Origin: Williamsia soli
GTDB lineage: Bacteria > Actinomycetota > Actinomycetes > Mycobacteriales > Mycobacteriaceae
Reading direction: 5' to 3'
Length of the DNA stretch: 64,000 nt
NCBI RefSeq assembly: GCF_017377795.1
Contig: NZ_JAFRDR010000007.1
Location: 124,001-188,000, forward strand
The position numbers and the translations under genes were made by a program. A model generated the notes under the pieces. The model worked only from the letters and a program-made list of their open reading frames with translations. It ran no database searches and was not told the DNA's origin. Positions 27,713 through 37,156 of this stretch are shown here, piece after piece. Positions within the stretch are counted from its first letter, which is position 1. Every line of letters begins with the position of its first letter.

Positions 27713-28881
27713 CGGTCGGCCCACTCCTTGGCGATCAGTTCGTACGAGCGCACGCGTGCTTCGTGGTCGTGGGTGATGGTCGTGATCGAGATCTCGGACG
27801 CGCCGGTCGCATCGCGTAGCTGTTCGAGTTTGTCGGCAACCGTCTTCGGAGATCCGACGAATTGGGTGAGCACGCGGTCTCGGACCAGTTCGCGGTCTTC
27901 GTTGGTCCATTCCAGGGCCGCGGCCTCGGCGGGGGTCGGAAACGGGATGGCGCCCTCGCCGCGCCGGATGCTCCGCACCCAGGGTGCGTAACCGCTGGCG
28001 AGTTCCGTTGCCTCCTCGTCGGTTTCGGCGATGACCGCGTCGACCGACACCGCGACATACGGTTCGGGCACGTCCGTCGAGGGCTTGAAGGCGGCGCGGT
28101 ACGCGTCGACGGCGTCGATGACGGTGCTGGGACTGTGGTGATAGCTGGCCACGAACCGCAGACCCTTCGTGCCTGCCACGGTGGCGCTGGATCCGCCGGA
28201 AGCGCCGAGGATCCACACCTGGACGTCCGCCCCTTCGCCGGGCGCCGCGTGGGCGGGCAGTCCTTCAGGGCTCACATAGCTCCCGTCGAGCAGAGCGAGG
28301 ACAGTGGAGATCTGGTCGTCGTAGCTCGGCGCGTATGCACCGGGTTGCTGCAGGAGATTCAGCAGATGTGCGACGGCGTCACTGGAGAACGCGGAAGAGA
28401 TGTCGAACTGCTTGGGCAGCAGCAGACCATTCGGGGTGTAGCTGTCCTCGTCATGGGCCGAGCCGCCGCGAGAGGCGAGATAGCCCTTTCTGGCGCCCTC
28501 GGTCACGGACTCCTCGCCGGAATCGACCTTCGGCTCCGGCCGCGAGATCGACCGCCCGATACCGAGATCGAGGCGCCCGGGGTAGAGCGAATTGATGAGT
28601 CCGAACTCCTCGACCGTCGCCAGCGGGGAACGGTGACCGAATTGCACGCCGGCCGAACCCAATCGGATGGACGATGTCGACCCGGCGACCAGGGCGATCT
28701 CCACCGCGGGCGACGAACCGATGACGCCGGGGTTCAGATGATGTTCGGCGAACCAGTAGCGGGCGTACCCAAAACGCTCGGCCTGTTGCGCGAGGTCGAT
28801 GGTGTTCCGCAAGGCGGTGGCGTTGTCGGAGCCGCTCGAGCGCGGCAGTAGATCGAGGACGGACAGCGGAATGGGTCCCAT
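27709..28881 (-). CDS. LLM-class flavin-dependent oxidoreductase (luciferase-like, MsnO/YwcH-type)
   Basis: This 390-residue protein has a luciferase-like TIM barrel beginning IPLSVLDLLPRSSGSDNATA, with the YWFAEHHL motif and the SSIRLGSAGVQF strand that are standard in the single-component-looking LLM group. Enzymes of this family use FMNH2 from a separate reductase to oxygenate small molecules. It differs from the two upstream monooxygenases, which are of the NtaA/SnaA type. ATG at 28881 has an AGGAG ribosome site seven bases upstream; longer in-frame extension runs into the upstream gene. No flavin reductase is encoded in the operon, so FMNH2 must be supplied from elsewhere. Confidence 0.85.
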   Translation of the reverse strand: MGPIPLSVLDLLPRSSGSDNATALRNTIDLAQQAERFGYARYWFAEHHLNPGVIGSSPAVEIALVAGSTSSIRLGSAGVQFGHRSPLATVEEFGLINSLYPGRLDLGIGRSISRPEPKVDSGEESVTEGARKGYLASRGGSAHDEDSYTPNGLLLPKQFDISSAFSSDAVAHLLNLLQQPGAYAPSYDDQISTVLALLDGSYVSPEGLPAHAAPGEGADVQVWILGASGGSSATVAGTKGLRFVASYHHSPSTVIDAVDAYRAAFKPSTDVPEPYVAVSVDAVIAETDEEATELASGYAPWVRSIRRGEGAIPFPTPAEAAALEWTNEDRELVRDRVLTQFVGSPKTVADKLEQLRDATGASEISITTITHDHEARVRSYELIAKEWADR

Positions 28882-28891
28882 GGGGAGTCTC

Positions 28892-30286
28892 CTAGGTGGT
28901 GGTCGACGCGTGGGCCGGCAGGTTGTCGTGTGGCCATGGCCGAGCTTGGGCGGTCGGCAGTCCGAGGTTCTCGCGCAGCGTCGCGCCGGTGTATTCCGTA
29001 CGGAAGACTCCGCGCTCCTGCAATTCTGGCACGACCTTGGCCGCGAACTCGTCGAGTCCGGACGGGGTGAGGTGGGGCGCGAGGATGAAACCGTCGGCGG
29101 CGTCGGTCTGGACCCGGTGGTTGATCTGCTCGGCGACCTCGGCCGGTGTCCCGATGAACGACTGCTTGGCACTGACCTCGACGACCAGCTCGCGGATCGA
29201 CAGGTTCTTGGTCTCGGCCCGGTGTCGCCATTCCTCGATCACGGCGGTCGGATCCTTGATGATCCTGCTCTTGCCCTGGACGATCGCCGGTGCCTCGAGT
29301 TCGGGCCCGATGTCTGGTAAGGGGCCGTCGGGATCGTATGAGCTCAGGTCGCGATTCCAGATCTCCTCGATGAACCCGATCGCGGTCGCGCCGCTGACCT
29401 GCTGGCTCCGGATCGCTGCGGCGTTCTCCTGTGCCTCGTCGGTGGTGTCGCCGAGGGCGAACGTGGCGGCCGGAAGAATCAGCAGATCGTCATGGGTGCC
29501 GCCGATCGCGACCTTGCGGGCCTTGAGTTCGCGGTAGTACCTGCGGGATTCGTCGATGTCGCGCACCAGGGTGAAGATCCCGTCGGCGTATGCGCCGCCG
29601 AAATCTCGACCGGCCTCGGAGTCGCCCGCCTGCAGGATCACCGGATAGCGCTGCGGGCTGGCAGGGACAGAGAACTGCCCCTGGACATCGAAGTGCTCGC
29701 CGTGGTGGCTGAAGGCGCCGGTGTCCGGGTCGTTCCAGAACCTGCCCTGCTCGCCGTCGGCGATCACCGCGTCGGTGGGCCATGAATCCCACAAGGTCCG
29801 AGCGACATCGAGCAGTTCGGCGGCCCGTGTGTAGCGGTCCTCGTAGGCCAGGTAGCCGCCGCGCCGGAAGTTCTCGCCCGTGAACGCATCCGACGACGTG
29901 ACGAGGTTCCATCCCGCACGTCCACCCGAGAGGTGATCGAGACTCGCGAATTGCCGGGCCACTTCATAGGGCTCGTTGAAGGTTGCGTTGATGGTGCCGA
30001 TCAGGCCGATGTCGGTCGTCACGGCGGCCAGCGCGGCGAGCACCGGCAGAGTGTCGGGACGGCCGACGACGTCGAGGTCGTGGATCAGGCCCTTCTTCTC
30101 GCGGAGGCGCAGTCCCTCCGCGAGGAAGAAGAAGTCGAACTTCGCGGCTTCGGCGGTCTTCGCGAGATGCACGAAACTGCTGAATTCGATCTGGCTGCCA
30201 GCCCGCGGGTCACTCCACACCGTGGTGTTGTTGACCCCGGGAAACGCGGCCCCCAGACGCACCTGCTTGAGCGGCCTGCCTGTCAT
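28892..30286 (-). CDS. NtaA/SnaA/DszA-family flavin monooxygenase
   Basis: This 464-residue FMNH2-dependent monooxygenase carries family signatures AAFPGVNNTTVWSDP, FDFFFLAEGLRLRE, GTINATFNEPYEVARQFASL and GWNLVTSSDAFTGENFRRGG. Relatives oxygenate NTA, sulfones (DszA) or N-acetyl-S-alkylcysteines (B. subtilis YtnJ/YxeK). Set under a SAM riboswitch, a C-S or sulfur-side oxygenation is the most economical reading, but the substrate is not proven. ATG at 30286 overlaps the preceding LLM gene by four bases. A closely similar paralogue, in the same gene order, lies at 43550-44899. Confidence 0.85.
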   Translation of the reverse strand: MTGRPLKQVRLGAAFPGVNNTTVWSDPRAGSQIEFSSFVHLAKTAEAAKFDFFFLAEGLRLREKKGLIHDLDVVGRPDTLPVLAALAAVTTDIGLIGTINATFNEPYEVARQFASLDHLSGGRAGWNLVTSSDAFTGENFRRGGYLAYEDRYTRAAELLDVARTLWDSWPTDAVIADGEQGRFWNDPDTGAFSHHGEHFDVQGQFSVPASPQRYPVILQAGDSEAGRDFGGAYADGIFTLVRDIDESRRYYRELKARKVAIGGTHDDLLILPAATFALGDTTDEAQENAAAIRSQQVSGATAIGFIEEIWNRDLSSYDPDGPLPDIGPELEAPAIVQGKSRIIKDPTAVIEEWRHRAETKNLSIRELVVEVSAKQSFIGTPAEVAEQINHRVQTDAADGFILAPHLTPSGLDEFAAKVVPELQERGVFRTEYTGATLRENLGLPTAQARPWPHDNLPAHASTTT

Positions 30287-31488
30287 GACACCTCTGATGA
30301 TGTTGCGTACCGCGAGCGGGGTCGCTCCAAGCCGAGATGGCCCCTCAGTGTGGTGGCCGAGTAGCCATGTGGACGTAGGCCGCGGTGTTGCAGCTCCGGG
30401 ACCAACGCGTCGCTGATCAGCGGCAGATCGATCGCGTTGCTTGCCGGCCGCAGGCGGATGCCGTCGAGGCCTGCCGTCGTCCACGCCTCGATCAGATCTG
30501 TCAGCTCCGACGGCGTGCCGGTGAAGATGTCCGCGTCCGAGGCCAGCGGTTCACCGGACAGTTCGTCGAGGCGATGCAACCGGTCGACCGCGCGTTCCCG
30601 GTCGGGATCCAGCACCACGACGAGATCGCCGAACACCTGTGCAGGCGGTGTGTTTCGTCCCGAGGCTGCGGCGAGGTCAACGATCTCGGCACTCACTGAA
30701 CGGACGTCCGCATTGCTGCGCGGCGTGAACCAGATCAGATCTGCGACGGACACACCGAGCCGATAGACGTCCGTCGAGTGCGCCAGGACGCCGACGATCG
30801 GTTGTCCTTGCGGCGGACGAGGAACCGTCAACGGACCCTTCACCGAGAAGTGTTCACCCTGGAAGTCGATGTAGTGCAACTTGCTCCGGTCGATGAACCG
30901 TCCGGTGGACTGGTCGCGGATCTCGGCGTCGTCCTCCCAGCTGTCCCAGAGCCTGTGCAGGACTTCGCCGTAGTCGATTGCCTCGTCGAAGGCCTTGGTG
31001 ATGAACGAGGTGTCCGAGGCGGCTTTCAATTCGGAGAGCGTCAGTTCAGGAATGTCGCGGCGGCCGAACAGTCTCGCCTCTGTGCCCGTCACGCCGACCT
31101 TGAGTCGCACGCCTGACCGGCCGGAGCTGACGAAGTCGAGAGTCGCGATCGCTTTCGCCAGGTGAAATGGTTCGGTGTGCGTGACCACTGCGGTGGGTAT
31201 CAGGCCGATGTGTTTGGTACGGGGTGCAATACGCGATGCTATGAGTACCGAGTCCAGCCTCCCACGAACCCGGTCGGTGCGCGGGACCGGTGGACCGTAG
31301 GTCTCCGATTGCAGGGCCAGGGTGTCGTCGATGGTGACGAAATCGATCAGCCCACGCTCCGCGGTCTGTGCGAGCTCGACCCAGTATCCGGGATCGGTCA
31401 GGCGCTTGGCATTCTCGGTGTCCTCCCGCCAGGCCGCCGGATGCCAGCCGACACCGTCGAGGGCGACGCCGAGGTGTAGCTGTGTCAT
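30283..31488 (-). CDS. LLM-class flavin-dependent monooxygenase, partner of the NtaA-like enzyme
   Basis: This 401-residue luciferase-fold protein starts TQLHLGVALDGVGWHPAAWR and contains LIDFVTIDDTLAL, HTEPFHLAKAIATLDFVSSG and HYIDFQGEHFSVKGPL. It ends with the LVPELQHRG...TLRGHLGL pattern shared with the NtaA-like group. It always appears next to the NtaA-like gene here: a paralogue of both sits at 43550-46119 in the same order, suggesting that the two monooxygenases act on one substrate or form a complex. The start overlaps the stop of the GST-like gene by four bases. Confidence 0.83.
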   Translation of the reverse strand: MTQLHLGVALDGVGWHPAAWREDTENAKRLTDPGYWVELAQTAERGLIDFVTIDDTLALQSETYGPPVPRTDRVRGRLDSVLIASRIAPRTKHIGLIPTAVVTHTEPFHLAKAIATLDFVSSGRSGVRLKVGVTGTEARLFGRRDIPELTLSELKAASDTSFITKAFDEAIDYGEVLHRLWDSWEDDAEIRDQSTGRFIDRSKLHYIDFQGEHFSVKGPLTVPRPPQGQPIVGVLAHSTDVYRLGVSVADLIWFTPRSNADVRSVSAEIVDLAAASGRNTPPAQVFGDLVVVLDPDRERAVDRLHRLDELSGEPLASDADIFTGTPSELTDLIEAWTTAGLDGIRLRPASNAIDLPLISDALVPELQHRGLRPHGYSATTLRGHLGLERPRSRYATSSEVS

Positions 31489-32375
31489 CGGGCGACGCCC
31501 ACTGGGCTCTGCCAGTCTGCGACCACCGAGTCGCCGCCGAATGAACTGAAATCGGTGGTCTTGGTGAACGCCTCGATGGCGTAGAGGTCGCGGGCGTAGC
31601 GCCAGAGTTCGCCGAACTCGGACAGTCGGGGCGAGCCAGTTCGGGCGGCCGCGGCGTCGTAACGCACCAGCGTCACGAACAGCCGGACATCGGCCAGGGT
31701 CACGTCGTCACCGAGGAGAAACCGGCTGCCCTGCAAACGATTGTCGAGTTGTGTGAAGGCTTTCTGGAGAGTCTCCGCAGCCTCTGCTGCCGCCGGACTG
31801 TCACTCGTCGCCACATGGGCAGTGCTGTTGACGTCGGCCCGCAGCCAGGTCTCCAGCTCGTCGATCTGCGAACGCAACGCGGTCGGGTACAGCTCGACCC
31901 CACCGTTCGCGGCAACGTCGTACTGCGACGACAGGTCGGCGTCGAGGGTGGCGAAGTCGTTGCTGACGACCTTCCCGGTCTCCCGATCCCAGAGCGTCGG
32001 GACCGAGACATGACCATCGAAGTCGGGCTCGGTGAGGTTGTAGGCCTCGCGTAGCAAGGTGAAGCCGTTGACGGGGTCGGGGCCGTAGGTCTCCCGGAAT
32101 GCCCACCCACGCGCATCACGCTTCCCGTCGACATAGCTGACACTGACGATGTCGGAGAGTCCGGCCAGTTCGATGACCAGCGTGACTCGTTGTGCCCACG
32201 GGCAAAACCAGCCCGAGTAGACGTGGTAGCGATCGGCGACGGCCGGATAGGGCGTGGAGCCGTCGTTGCTGATCCGTCCGGTGAAACGGTAGAGCGGGCG
32301 GGTGTCTTCAGGAGTTTGCTTGATCGTGTACTCGCCGTGGGTCGCGGTATCGGCGGGGCTGGCGTAATTCGGCAT
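31485..32375 (-). CDS. Xi-class glutathione-S-transferase-like / thiol-hydroquinone reductase family protein
   Basis: This 296-residue protein has a thioredoxin-like N domain with the catalytic cysteine C58 in YSGWFCPWAQRVTLV, then a GST C-terminal helical domain with the DVTLADVRLFVTLVRYD motif. This is the ECM4/YqjG group, glutathionyl-hydroquinone reductases, which reduce mixed thioethers. Actinobacteria use mycothiol rather than glutathione, so the thiol partner is uncertain. In this operon it could reductively cleave an S-adduct or mixed disulfide produced by the monooxygenases, which is an inference. It is the sixth gene of the operon, two bases after the oxidase gene. Confidence 0.82.
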   Translation of the reverse strand: MPNYASPADTATHGEYTIKQTPEDTRPLYRFTGRISNDGSTPYPAVADRYHVYSGWFCPWAQRVTLVIELAGLSDIVSVSYVDGKRDARGWAFRETYGPDPVNGFTLLREAYNLTEPDFDGHVSVPTLWDRETGKVVSNDFATLDADLSSQYDVAANGGVELYPTALRSQIDELETWLRADVNSTAHVATSDSPAAAEAAETLQKAFTQLDNRLQGSRFLLGDDVTLADVRLFVTLVRYDAAAARTGSPRLSEFGELWRYARDLYAIEAFTKTTDFSSFGGDSVVADWQSPVGVAR

Positions 32376-32377
32376 GG

Positions 32378-33508
32378 TCAGAGCACCTTTTCTGCAGAAT
32401 GGCTACGGAATGAGAACAGCGCGGGGGCGTCTTTGTCGATGGTGAGGTCGGCCAGCAGTCTGCCGATGGCGGGAACGAACTTGAAGCCGTGGCCGGAGAA
32501 GCCGGCGGCGACGGCGACCGGGCCGACTCGGTCGATCACGAAGTTGGAGTCGGGCGTGGTGGCGTAGGTGCAACTGATCGGTGTCATCGCGTCGGCGTCG
32601 ACACCGGGAACCCATTCTCGGACGTACTCCTGGAGTGCGGCGAGCTGGCGTGGTTCGGCGGTGAAGTCGCGGTGATCGGGATCGACGACGGGGCCGACTC
32701 CATGGAATCCGACCTTGACTCCTTCGAGTCCGGACGAGAGCCCGTAGACTCCACCGAACTCGGGGGCATCGGGCGCTTCGGGGTCGTGCAGGATTCCGAA
32801 GCTGGGCCAGTCGGCGGCGGGGTCGCGTGGTGCGAAATGGGCAGGTTGTTCCTGGGTGACGCGGATCGGGGGTAGCGGTGCGATGTCCCGGAGGAGCTTG
32901 TCGGCCCATGCCCCGACCGCAACCACCACCCGCCGCGCGATGTACTCATGGTCGGCGGTGCGCACGGTGACGGAATCGTCGTCTGTGACCTCGATCGATA
33001 TCACCTGCGATTCGTGTCTGACTTCGGCACCACGGTTGGCCGAGGCCTGTTGCAGCGCCGCCACCGCATGGTCGGCGTGCAGTCGCCCACTGTTCGGGTA
33101 GTACAACGAGCGACCGGAAAATGTGATTCCCGGCCACCGTTCGGCCGCTTCGTCGGGGCTCAGCCACTGGTGGTCTACACCCAGGTCAGCGAGGGTGTCG
33201 GCAATTTGAATCAGGTAGGGCGTAAATCCCTGGTCGACGCCACCGGTGACCGTGAGGAGCGGCGACCCCGACTCGCTTTCGAGTTCCGCCCACTGTTGCT
33301 CGGCTTCGCGCGCCAACTCGACATAGGTGCGGTCGGCGTAGGACGTCCGGAAGATGCGGGAGCTGCCGTGGGAGGCGCCGTTGGTGTGGCCGGGGGTGAA
33401 GCGTTCGAGCAGCACGGTGTCGACGCCGCGGCGGGCGAGGTGCCAGGCCGCGGCTGACCCCATGGCGCCACCTCCGACGACGACGGTGTCCACGCGGGTG
33501 GCGCTCAT
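32378..33508 (-). CDS. Monomeric sarcosine oxidase/SolA-like FAD-dependent amine oxidase
   Basis: This 376-residue DAO-family flavoprotein has the N-terminal dinucleotide motif VVGGGAMGSAAAWHLARRG, then GASHGSSRIFRTSY, and C313 in SCTYATTPD, the position of the covalent 8alpha-S-cysteinyl FAD in monomeric sarcosine oxidase. Such enzymes oxidise N-methyl or secondary amino acids to imines, releasing hydrogen peroxide. Here it may process the amino-acid portion of the imported compound. ATG at 33508 overlaps the ATPase stop by four bases; it precedes the GST-like gene. The substrate is not known. Confidence 0.87.
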   Translation of the reverse strand: MSATRVDTVVVGGGAMGSAAAWHLARRGVDTVLLERFTPGHTNGASHGSSRIFRTSYADRTYVELAREAEQQWAELESESGSPLLTVTGGVDQGFTPYLIQIADTLADLGVDHQWLSPDEAAERWPGITFSGRSLYYPNSGRLHADHAVAALQQASANRGAEVRHESQVISIEVTDDDSVTVRTADHEYIARRVVVAVGAWADKLLRDIAPLPPIRVTQEQPAHFAPRDPAADWPSFGILHDPEAPDAPEFGGVYGLSSGLEGVKVGFHGVGPVVDPDHRDFTAEPRQLAALQEYVREWVPGVDADAMTPISCTYATTPDSNFVIDRVGPVAVAAGFSGHGFKFVPAIGRLLADLTIDKDAPALFSFRSHSAEKVL

Positions 33509-35190
33509 ATGCCCGTTCCCACTTTCTCGGTGGCGCGTTGTTTTTCGAGGGTGGGTATGGCTGCGAGGAGCGCGCGGGTGTAGTCGTCGGTGGGGTTGTT
33601 GAAGATCTGTTCGACGGTGCCGGTTTCGATGGCTCGGCCGTCTTTCATGACCAGGACGCGGTCGGCGACGTGGTAGATGACGCCGAGGTGGTGGGAGATG
33701 AAGACGTAGGCGATGCCGAGTTCGGCTTGTAGGTCGGCGAGGAGGTCGAGGATTTGGGCTTGGATGGAGACGTCGAGGGCGGAGACGGGTTCGTCGCAGA
33801 TGATGATGTCGGGTCGGGTGGCCAGGGCGCGGGCGATGGCGACGCGTTGGCGTTGTCCGCCGGAGAGTTGGCGGGGACGGCGGCCGAGGTGGTCTTTGCT
33901 GAGGCCGACGAGTTCGAGTTGTTCGAGGACCCGGGTGCGGCGGTCGGCGCGGTTGATGCCACCGGCGGCCAGGAGGGGTTGCTCGATGATGCGGGCGACG
34001 GTGTGTCGGGGGTCGAAGGAGCTGAGGGGATCTTGGTAGATCACCTGAATGTTCTGGCGGGTCGCGCGCACTTCTTTGTCGGACAACGATGTCCAGTCGT
34101 TGCCGCCGACGTGAACGCTGCCGTCGTCGGGTGTCTCGAGGTGCAGGAGTAGGCGGGCGATGGTGGATTTGCCGGATCCGGATTCGCCGACGATGCCGAG
34201 GGTTTCTCCGCCGTGGACGGTGAGGCTGACGTTGTCGACGGCGCGCAGTCGGCGGTTGCCGGACAACGCGAAGTGTTTGGTGAGGTTGTCGGCCTGCAGG
34301 ACGACGTCTTTCGAGATCGGTGCGCGGGTCAGCTTCTGAACGCCGCCCGTGGAGGACAGGCGGGTGCCGCGGGCGTGGGCGACGGGGACGGCGTCGAGGA
34401 GCTGGCGGGTGTAGGCGTGGTGGGGGTTGTTCAGGACGTCGCGGGTGGGTCCGTGTTCGACGAAGACACCGTCTTTCATGACGTAGAGGTAGTCCGAGAC
34501 GCGGGAGACGACGGCGAGGTCGTGGGAGATGAGTAGCAGCGCGGTGCCGTCGCTGCGGCGTTGTTCGAGGAGTTCGAGGATTTGGGCTTGGACGGTGACG
34601 TCGAGGGCGGTGGTGGGCTCATCGGCGATGAGCAGGTCGGGGTCGGCGGCGATCGCGGAGGCGATGAGGGCGCGCTGGCGCAGTCCGCCGGAGAGTTGGT
34701 GGGGGTATTGGCCGGCGCGCAACTCAGGTTCGGGGATACCGACTTTGGTCAGTAGTTCGATGACCCGGGCGTCGACGTCGCTGCGTCCGACAACCCGGTG
34801 AGTGCCCAGTACCTCGCCGATCTCGGCGCCGATGGTGCGTAGCGGGTCGAGGGAGACGAGGGCGTCTTGTAGGACGAACCCGACCTGTTTGCCGCGTAGG
34901 GCGCGCCAGTGCCGCTCGGAGTATTTTCGGGTGTCGGATCCGCCGACCTGCAGGCGGTCGGCCCGGACGTGGGCGTTACCGCCGATCAGTCCGACGAGGC
35001 TGCGGGCGGTGACGCTTTTGCCCGAGCCGGATTCGCCGACGATCGCGACGGACTGTCCGCGGTCGATGGTGAAGGAGATGCCGTCGACGGCGGCGATGGT
35101 GCGGGCGCCGGAGGGGAAGCCGACGCGCAGGTCCTCCACCTCGACCAGTGGGCCGGCGGTCGGGGAGGTCTTTGTGGTGAGGGTGGTCAT
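33505..35190 (-). CDS. Peptide/nickel-type ABC transporter ATPase, DppD-DppF fusion
   Basis: This 561-residue protein has two complete ATPase domains: Walker [10 protein letters not shown] and GESGSGKST, signatures LSGGLRQR and LSGGQRQR, Walker [11 protein letters not shown] and [10 protein letters not shown]. It powers the importer made by the next-upstream permeases and binding protein. Each half ends with an oligopeptide-transporter C-terminal region ([19 protein letters not shown] and [17 protein letters not shown]). ATG at 35190 overlaps the permease stop by one base (TGATG); extension to 35340 runs inside the permease gene. Confidence 0.92.
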   Translation of the reverse strand: MTTLTTKTSPTAGPLVEVEDLRVGFPSGARTIAAVDGISFTIDRGQSVAIVGESGSGKSVTARSLVGLIGGNAHVRADRLQVGGSDTRKYSERHWRALRGKQVGFVLQDALVSLDPLRTIGAEIGEVLGTHRVVGRSDVDARVIELLTKVGIPEPELRAGQYPHQLSGGLRQRALIASAIAADPDLLIADEPTTALDVTVQAQILELLEQRRSDGTALLLISHDLAVVSRVSDYLYVMKDGVFVEHGPTRDVLNNPHHAYTRQLLDAVPVAHARGTRLSSTGGVQKLTRAPISKDVVLQADNLTKHFALSGNRRLRAVDNVSLTVHGGETLGIVGESGSGKSTIARLLLHLETPDDGSVHVGGNDWTSLSDKEVRATRQNIQVIYQDPLSSFDPRHTVARIIEQPLLAAGGINRADRRTRVLEQLELVGLSKDHLGRRPRQLSGGQRQRVAIARALATRPDIIICDEPVSALDVSIQAQILDLLADLQAELGIAYVFISHHLGVIYHVADRVLVMKDGRAIETGTVEQIFNNPTDDYTRALLAAIPTLEKQRATEKVGTGI

Positions 35191-36146
35191 CACGAGGTCC
35201 GTCCGTCGGTGCGTCGTTGCAGGTATTGGCCGACCACGGTCACCGACAGCACTGTCAGGGTGATGGCGAGGCCGGGGAAGATGGCGGGCCACCAGGCGAC
35301 GGAGAAGTAGGTGCGGCTGGCCGAGAGCATGCTGCCCCATTCGGCGGTGGGTGGTTGGGGACCCAGGCCCAAAAAGCTGAGGGAGGAACCGATTCCGATG
35401 GCCGAGCCGATGCCGATGGTCGCCAGGACCAGGACGGGTCCGAGGGCGTTGGGGATGATGTGGCGGCCGATGATGTTGGCCTGGGTCCAGCCAAGGGCTC
35501 TGGCTGCTTCGACGAACACGGCTCCGCGTAGGCGGATCACTTCGCCGCGGACGAGTCGGGCGTAGCTGGGCAGCGTCACGACAGCGACGCCGATGATGGT
35601 GGTGAGGGTGCCGGGTCCGCGGGCGGCGACGATCAGGAAAACCAGTAGCAGGCCGGGGATGGCCAGGAAGACGTCGAGCAGACGGGACACCACCCAGTCG
35701 CCGGTGCGGCCGCCGCGGGCGGCGAACACCCCGATCGCGGTGCCGGCGATGAGTGCGAACACTGTTGCGCTGACGCCGATCAGCAGTGAGGGCCAGGCGC
35801 CGTAGATGATGCGGGCGTAGATGTCGCGGCCGTTCTGATCGGTCCCGAACAGGTGTTCAGCGCTGGGTGCGAGGAGCATGTCCAGTGGTTCCCCGGCGTT
35901 GGGGTCTCGACCGGTGAACAGCGCCGGGAAAAATGCGGCCACGGTGATGGCGGCGATGAAGATGCCACTGAGGATGACCGAGATCCGCAGACGCCTGATC
36001 CGCTGCACCACAGTCTGGCTGGCAGCAAATCGTACGGCCGGTGCGGGGTCGAGCTCCGCTTCGCTTCGTCTCCGCGGTACGGGGTCGAGCTTCGCTTCGC
36101 TTCGTCTCCGCGGTGCGGGGTCGGGCAAGATGTCAGGCGTGGTCAT
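35190..36146 (-). CDS. Peptide-type ABC transporter permease (DppC-like)
   Basis: This 318-residue permease has about six membrane segments, the LFGTDQNGRDIYARIIYGAW motif of the OppC/DppC group and the EAARALGWTQANIIGRHIIPN cytoplasmic (EAA) loop. The N-terminal cytosolic tail contains two and a third tandem copies of a 12-residue repeat (RRRSEAxLDPxP) that arises from a 36-bp DNA repeat at 36040-36123; most relatives lack it. It works with the DppB-like permease, ATPase and binding protein. Both ends overlap neighbours. Confidence 0.9.
   Translation of the reverse strand: MTTPDILPDPAPRRRSEAKLDPVPRRRSEAELDPAPAVRFAASQTVVQRIRRLRISVILSGIFIAAITVAAFFPALFTGRDPNAGEPLDMLLAPSAEHLFGTDQNGRDIYARIIYGAWPSLLIGVSATVFALIAGTAIGVFAARGGRTGDWVVSRLLDVFLAIPGLLLVFLIVAARGPGTLTTIIGVAVVTLPSYARLVRGEVIRLRGAVFVEAARALGWTQANIIGRHIIPNALGPVLVLATIGIGSAIGIGSSLSFLGLGPQPPTAEWGSMLSASRTYFSVAWWPAIFPGLAITLTVLSVTVVGQYLQRRTDGRTS
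36040..36123. repeat. 36-bp in-frame tandem repeat, 2.3 copies
   Basis: The unit starts GGTGCGGGGTCGAGCTCCGC and ends CTTCGTCTCCGC; copies are at 36040-36075, 36076-36111 and a partial at 36112-36123, differing at only two positions. It adds 12 residues per unit to the permease N-terminal tail without breaking the frame. Confidence 0.9.
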
Positions 36147-37156
36147 CCGGTCACCTTCCCTTCAGTGGTTGCGGACGAGCTCTGGGTGCGTAAGCGGGGG
36201 TCGAGCCAGCCGTACGCTGCGTCGATCAGGGTGTTGACGATGGTGTAGAACGTGGCGGCGATGATGACCACGCCGAGTACAAGTGGCAGGTCCTTTCCGG
36301 TGACCGCAGCAATGGTCAAGCGGCCCAGTCCTTCTCGGGAGAAGACCTGTTCGACCACGACGGCGCCGCTGATCAGCGCTCCGATGATCCAGCCCCACAA
36401 CGTGATCACCGGCATTGCCGCGTGCCGGAGCACATGGCGCAGCAGCACGACGGTCTCGTCGACCCCGCGGGAGCGGGCGGTGACCACGAACGGTTCATCC
36501 AGGGTTTTCTCGACGCCGTGGCGCAGCACTTGCGAGAGCAGGGCGGCCGGCGCTGCCGCCAGCGCGATGGCGGGCAGCACCAGCGAGGACATGCCGTCGG
36601 AGCCGACGGAGGGAAACCAACCCAGCTCGAACGAGAAGATCGTCAGCAGCAGGATGCCCAGCCAGAACGTGGGTACAGCCACGGTCAGCACTTCCAGGGA
36701 GGTGATCGGGCCGCGGATCCAGCCGGGGCGGTTGGCTGTCGCCAAGCCGACCACCAGAGCGGTCACCAGCGAAAGGAATGCGGCAACGATCACCAATTGC
36801 AGTGTGGGCCAGATCTGCCCGCCGATGGCCTCGGTGACCGGCATCCGCAGTGCGTAGGACTGGCCGAGGTCGCCGTGCAGCAGACGCCACAGGTAGTTCC
36901 CGTACTGGGTCAGGATCGGATCGTCGAGCTTGTAGTCGCTGATGATCTGGGCTCGGACCTCGGGGGAGACCTGGGCGGTCCCGATGATCGAGTTGATCGC
37001 CGAACCCTTGCCGGAGTGGATCACGATGAAGGTGGCAGTGATCGCGCCCCACAACACCAACAGCGAGACGGCCAACCGGCGGGCGACCGCCCGGCCGAGA
37101 GTCCGAGTGCGCGGAATCTCGGTCGGGACAGCCGCCGTTTCGATCACCACAGTCAT
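36143..37156 (-). CDS. Peptide-type ABC transporter permease (DppB-like)
   Basis: This 337-residue permease has about six membrane segments. It has the OppB-type opening (ARRLAVSLLVLWGAITATFI), the periplasmic LDDPILTQYGNYLWRLLHGDLGQS segment and the EAA loop VVTARSRGVDETVVLLRHVL. It forms the channel with the DppC-like permease. ATG at 37156 overlaps the binding-protein stop by four bases. Confidence 0.9.
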   Translation of the reverse strand: MTVVIETAAVPTEIPRTRTLGRAVARRLAVSLLVLWGAITATFIVIHSGKGSAINSIIGTAQVSPEVRAQIISDYKLDDPILTQYGNYLWRLLHGDLGQSYALRMPVTEAIGGQIWPTLQLVIVAAFLSLVTALVVGLATANRPGWIRGPITSLEVLTVAVPTFWLGILLLTIFSFELGWFPSVGSDGMSSLVLPAIALAAAPAALLSQVLRHGVEKTLDEPFVVTARSRGVDETVVLLRHVLRHAAMPVITLWGWIIGALISGAVVVEQVFSREGLGRLTIAAVTGKDLPLVLGVVIIAATFYTIVNTLIDAAYGWLDPRLRTQSSSATTEGKVTG

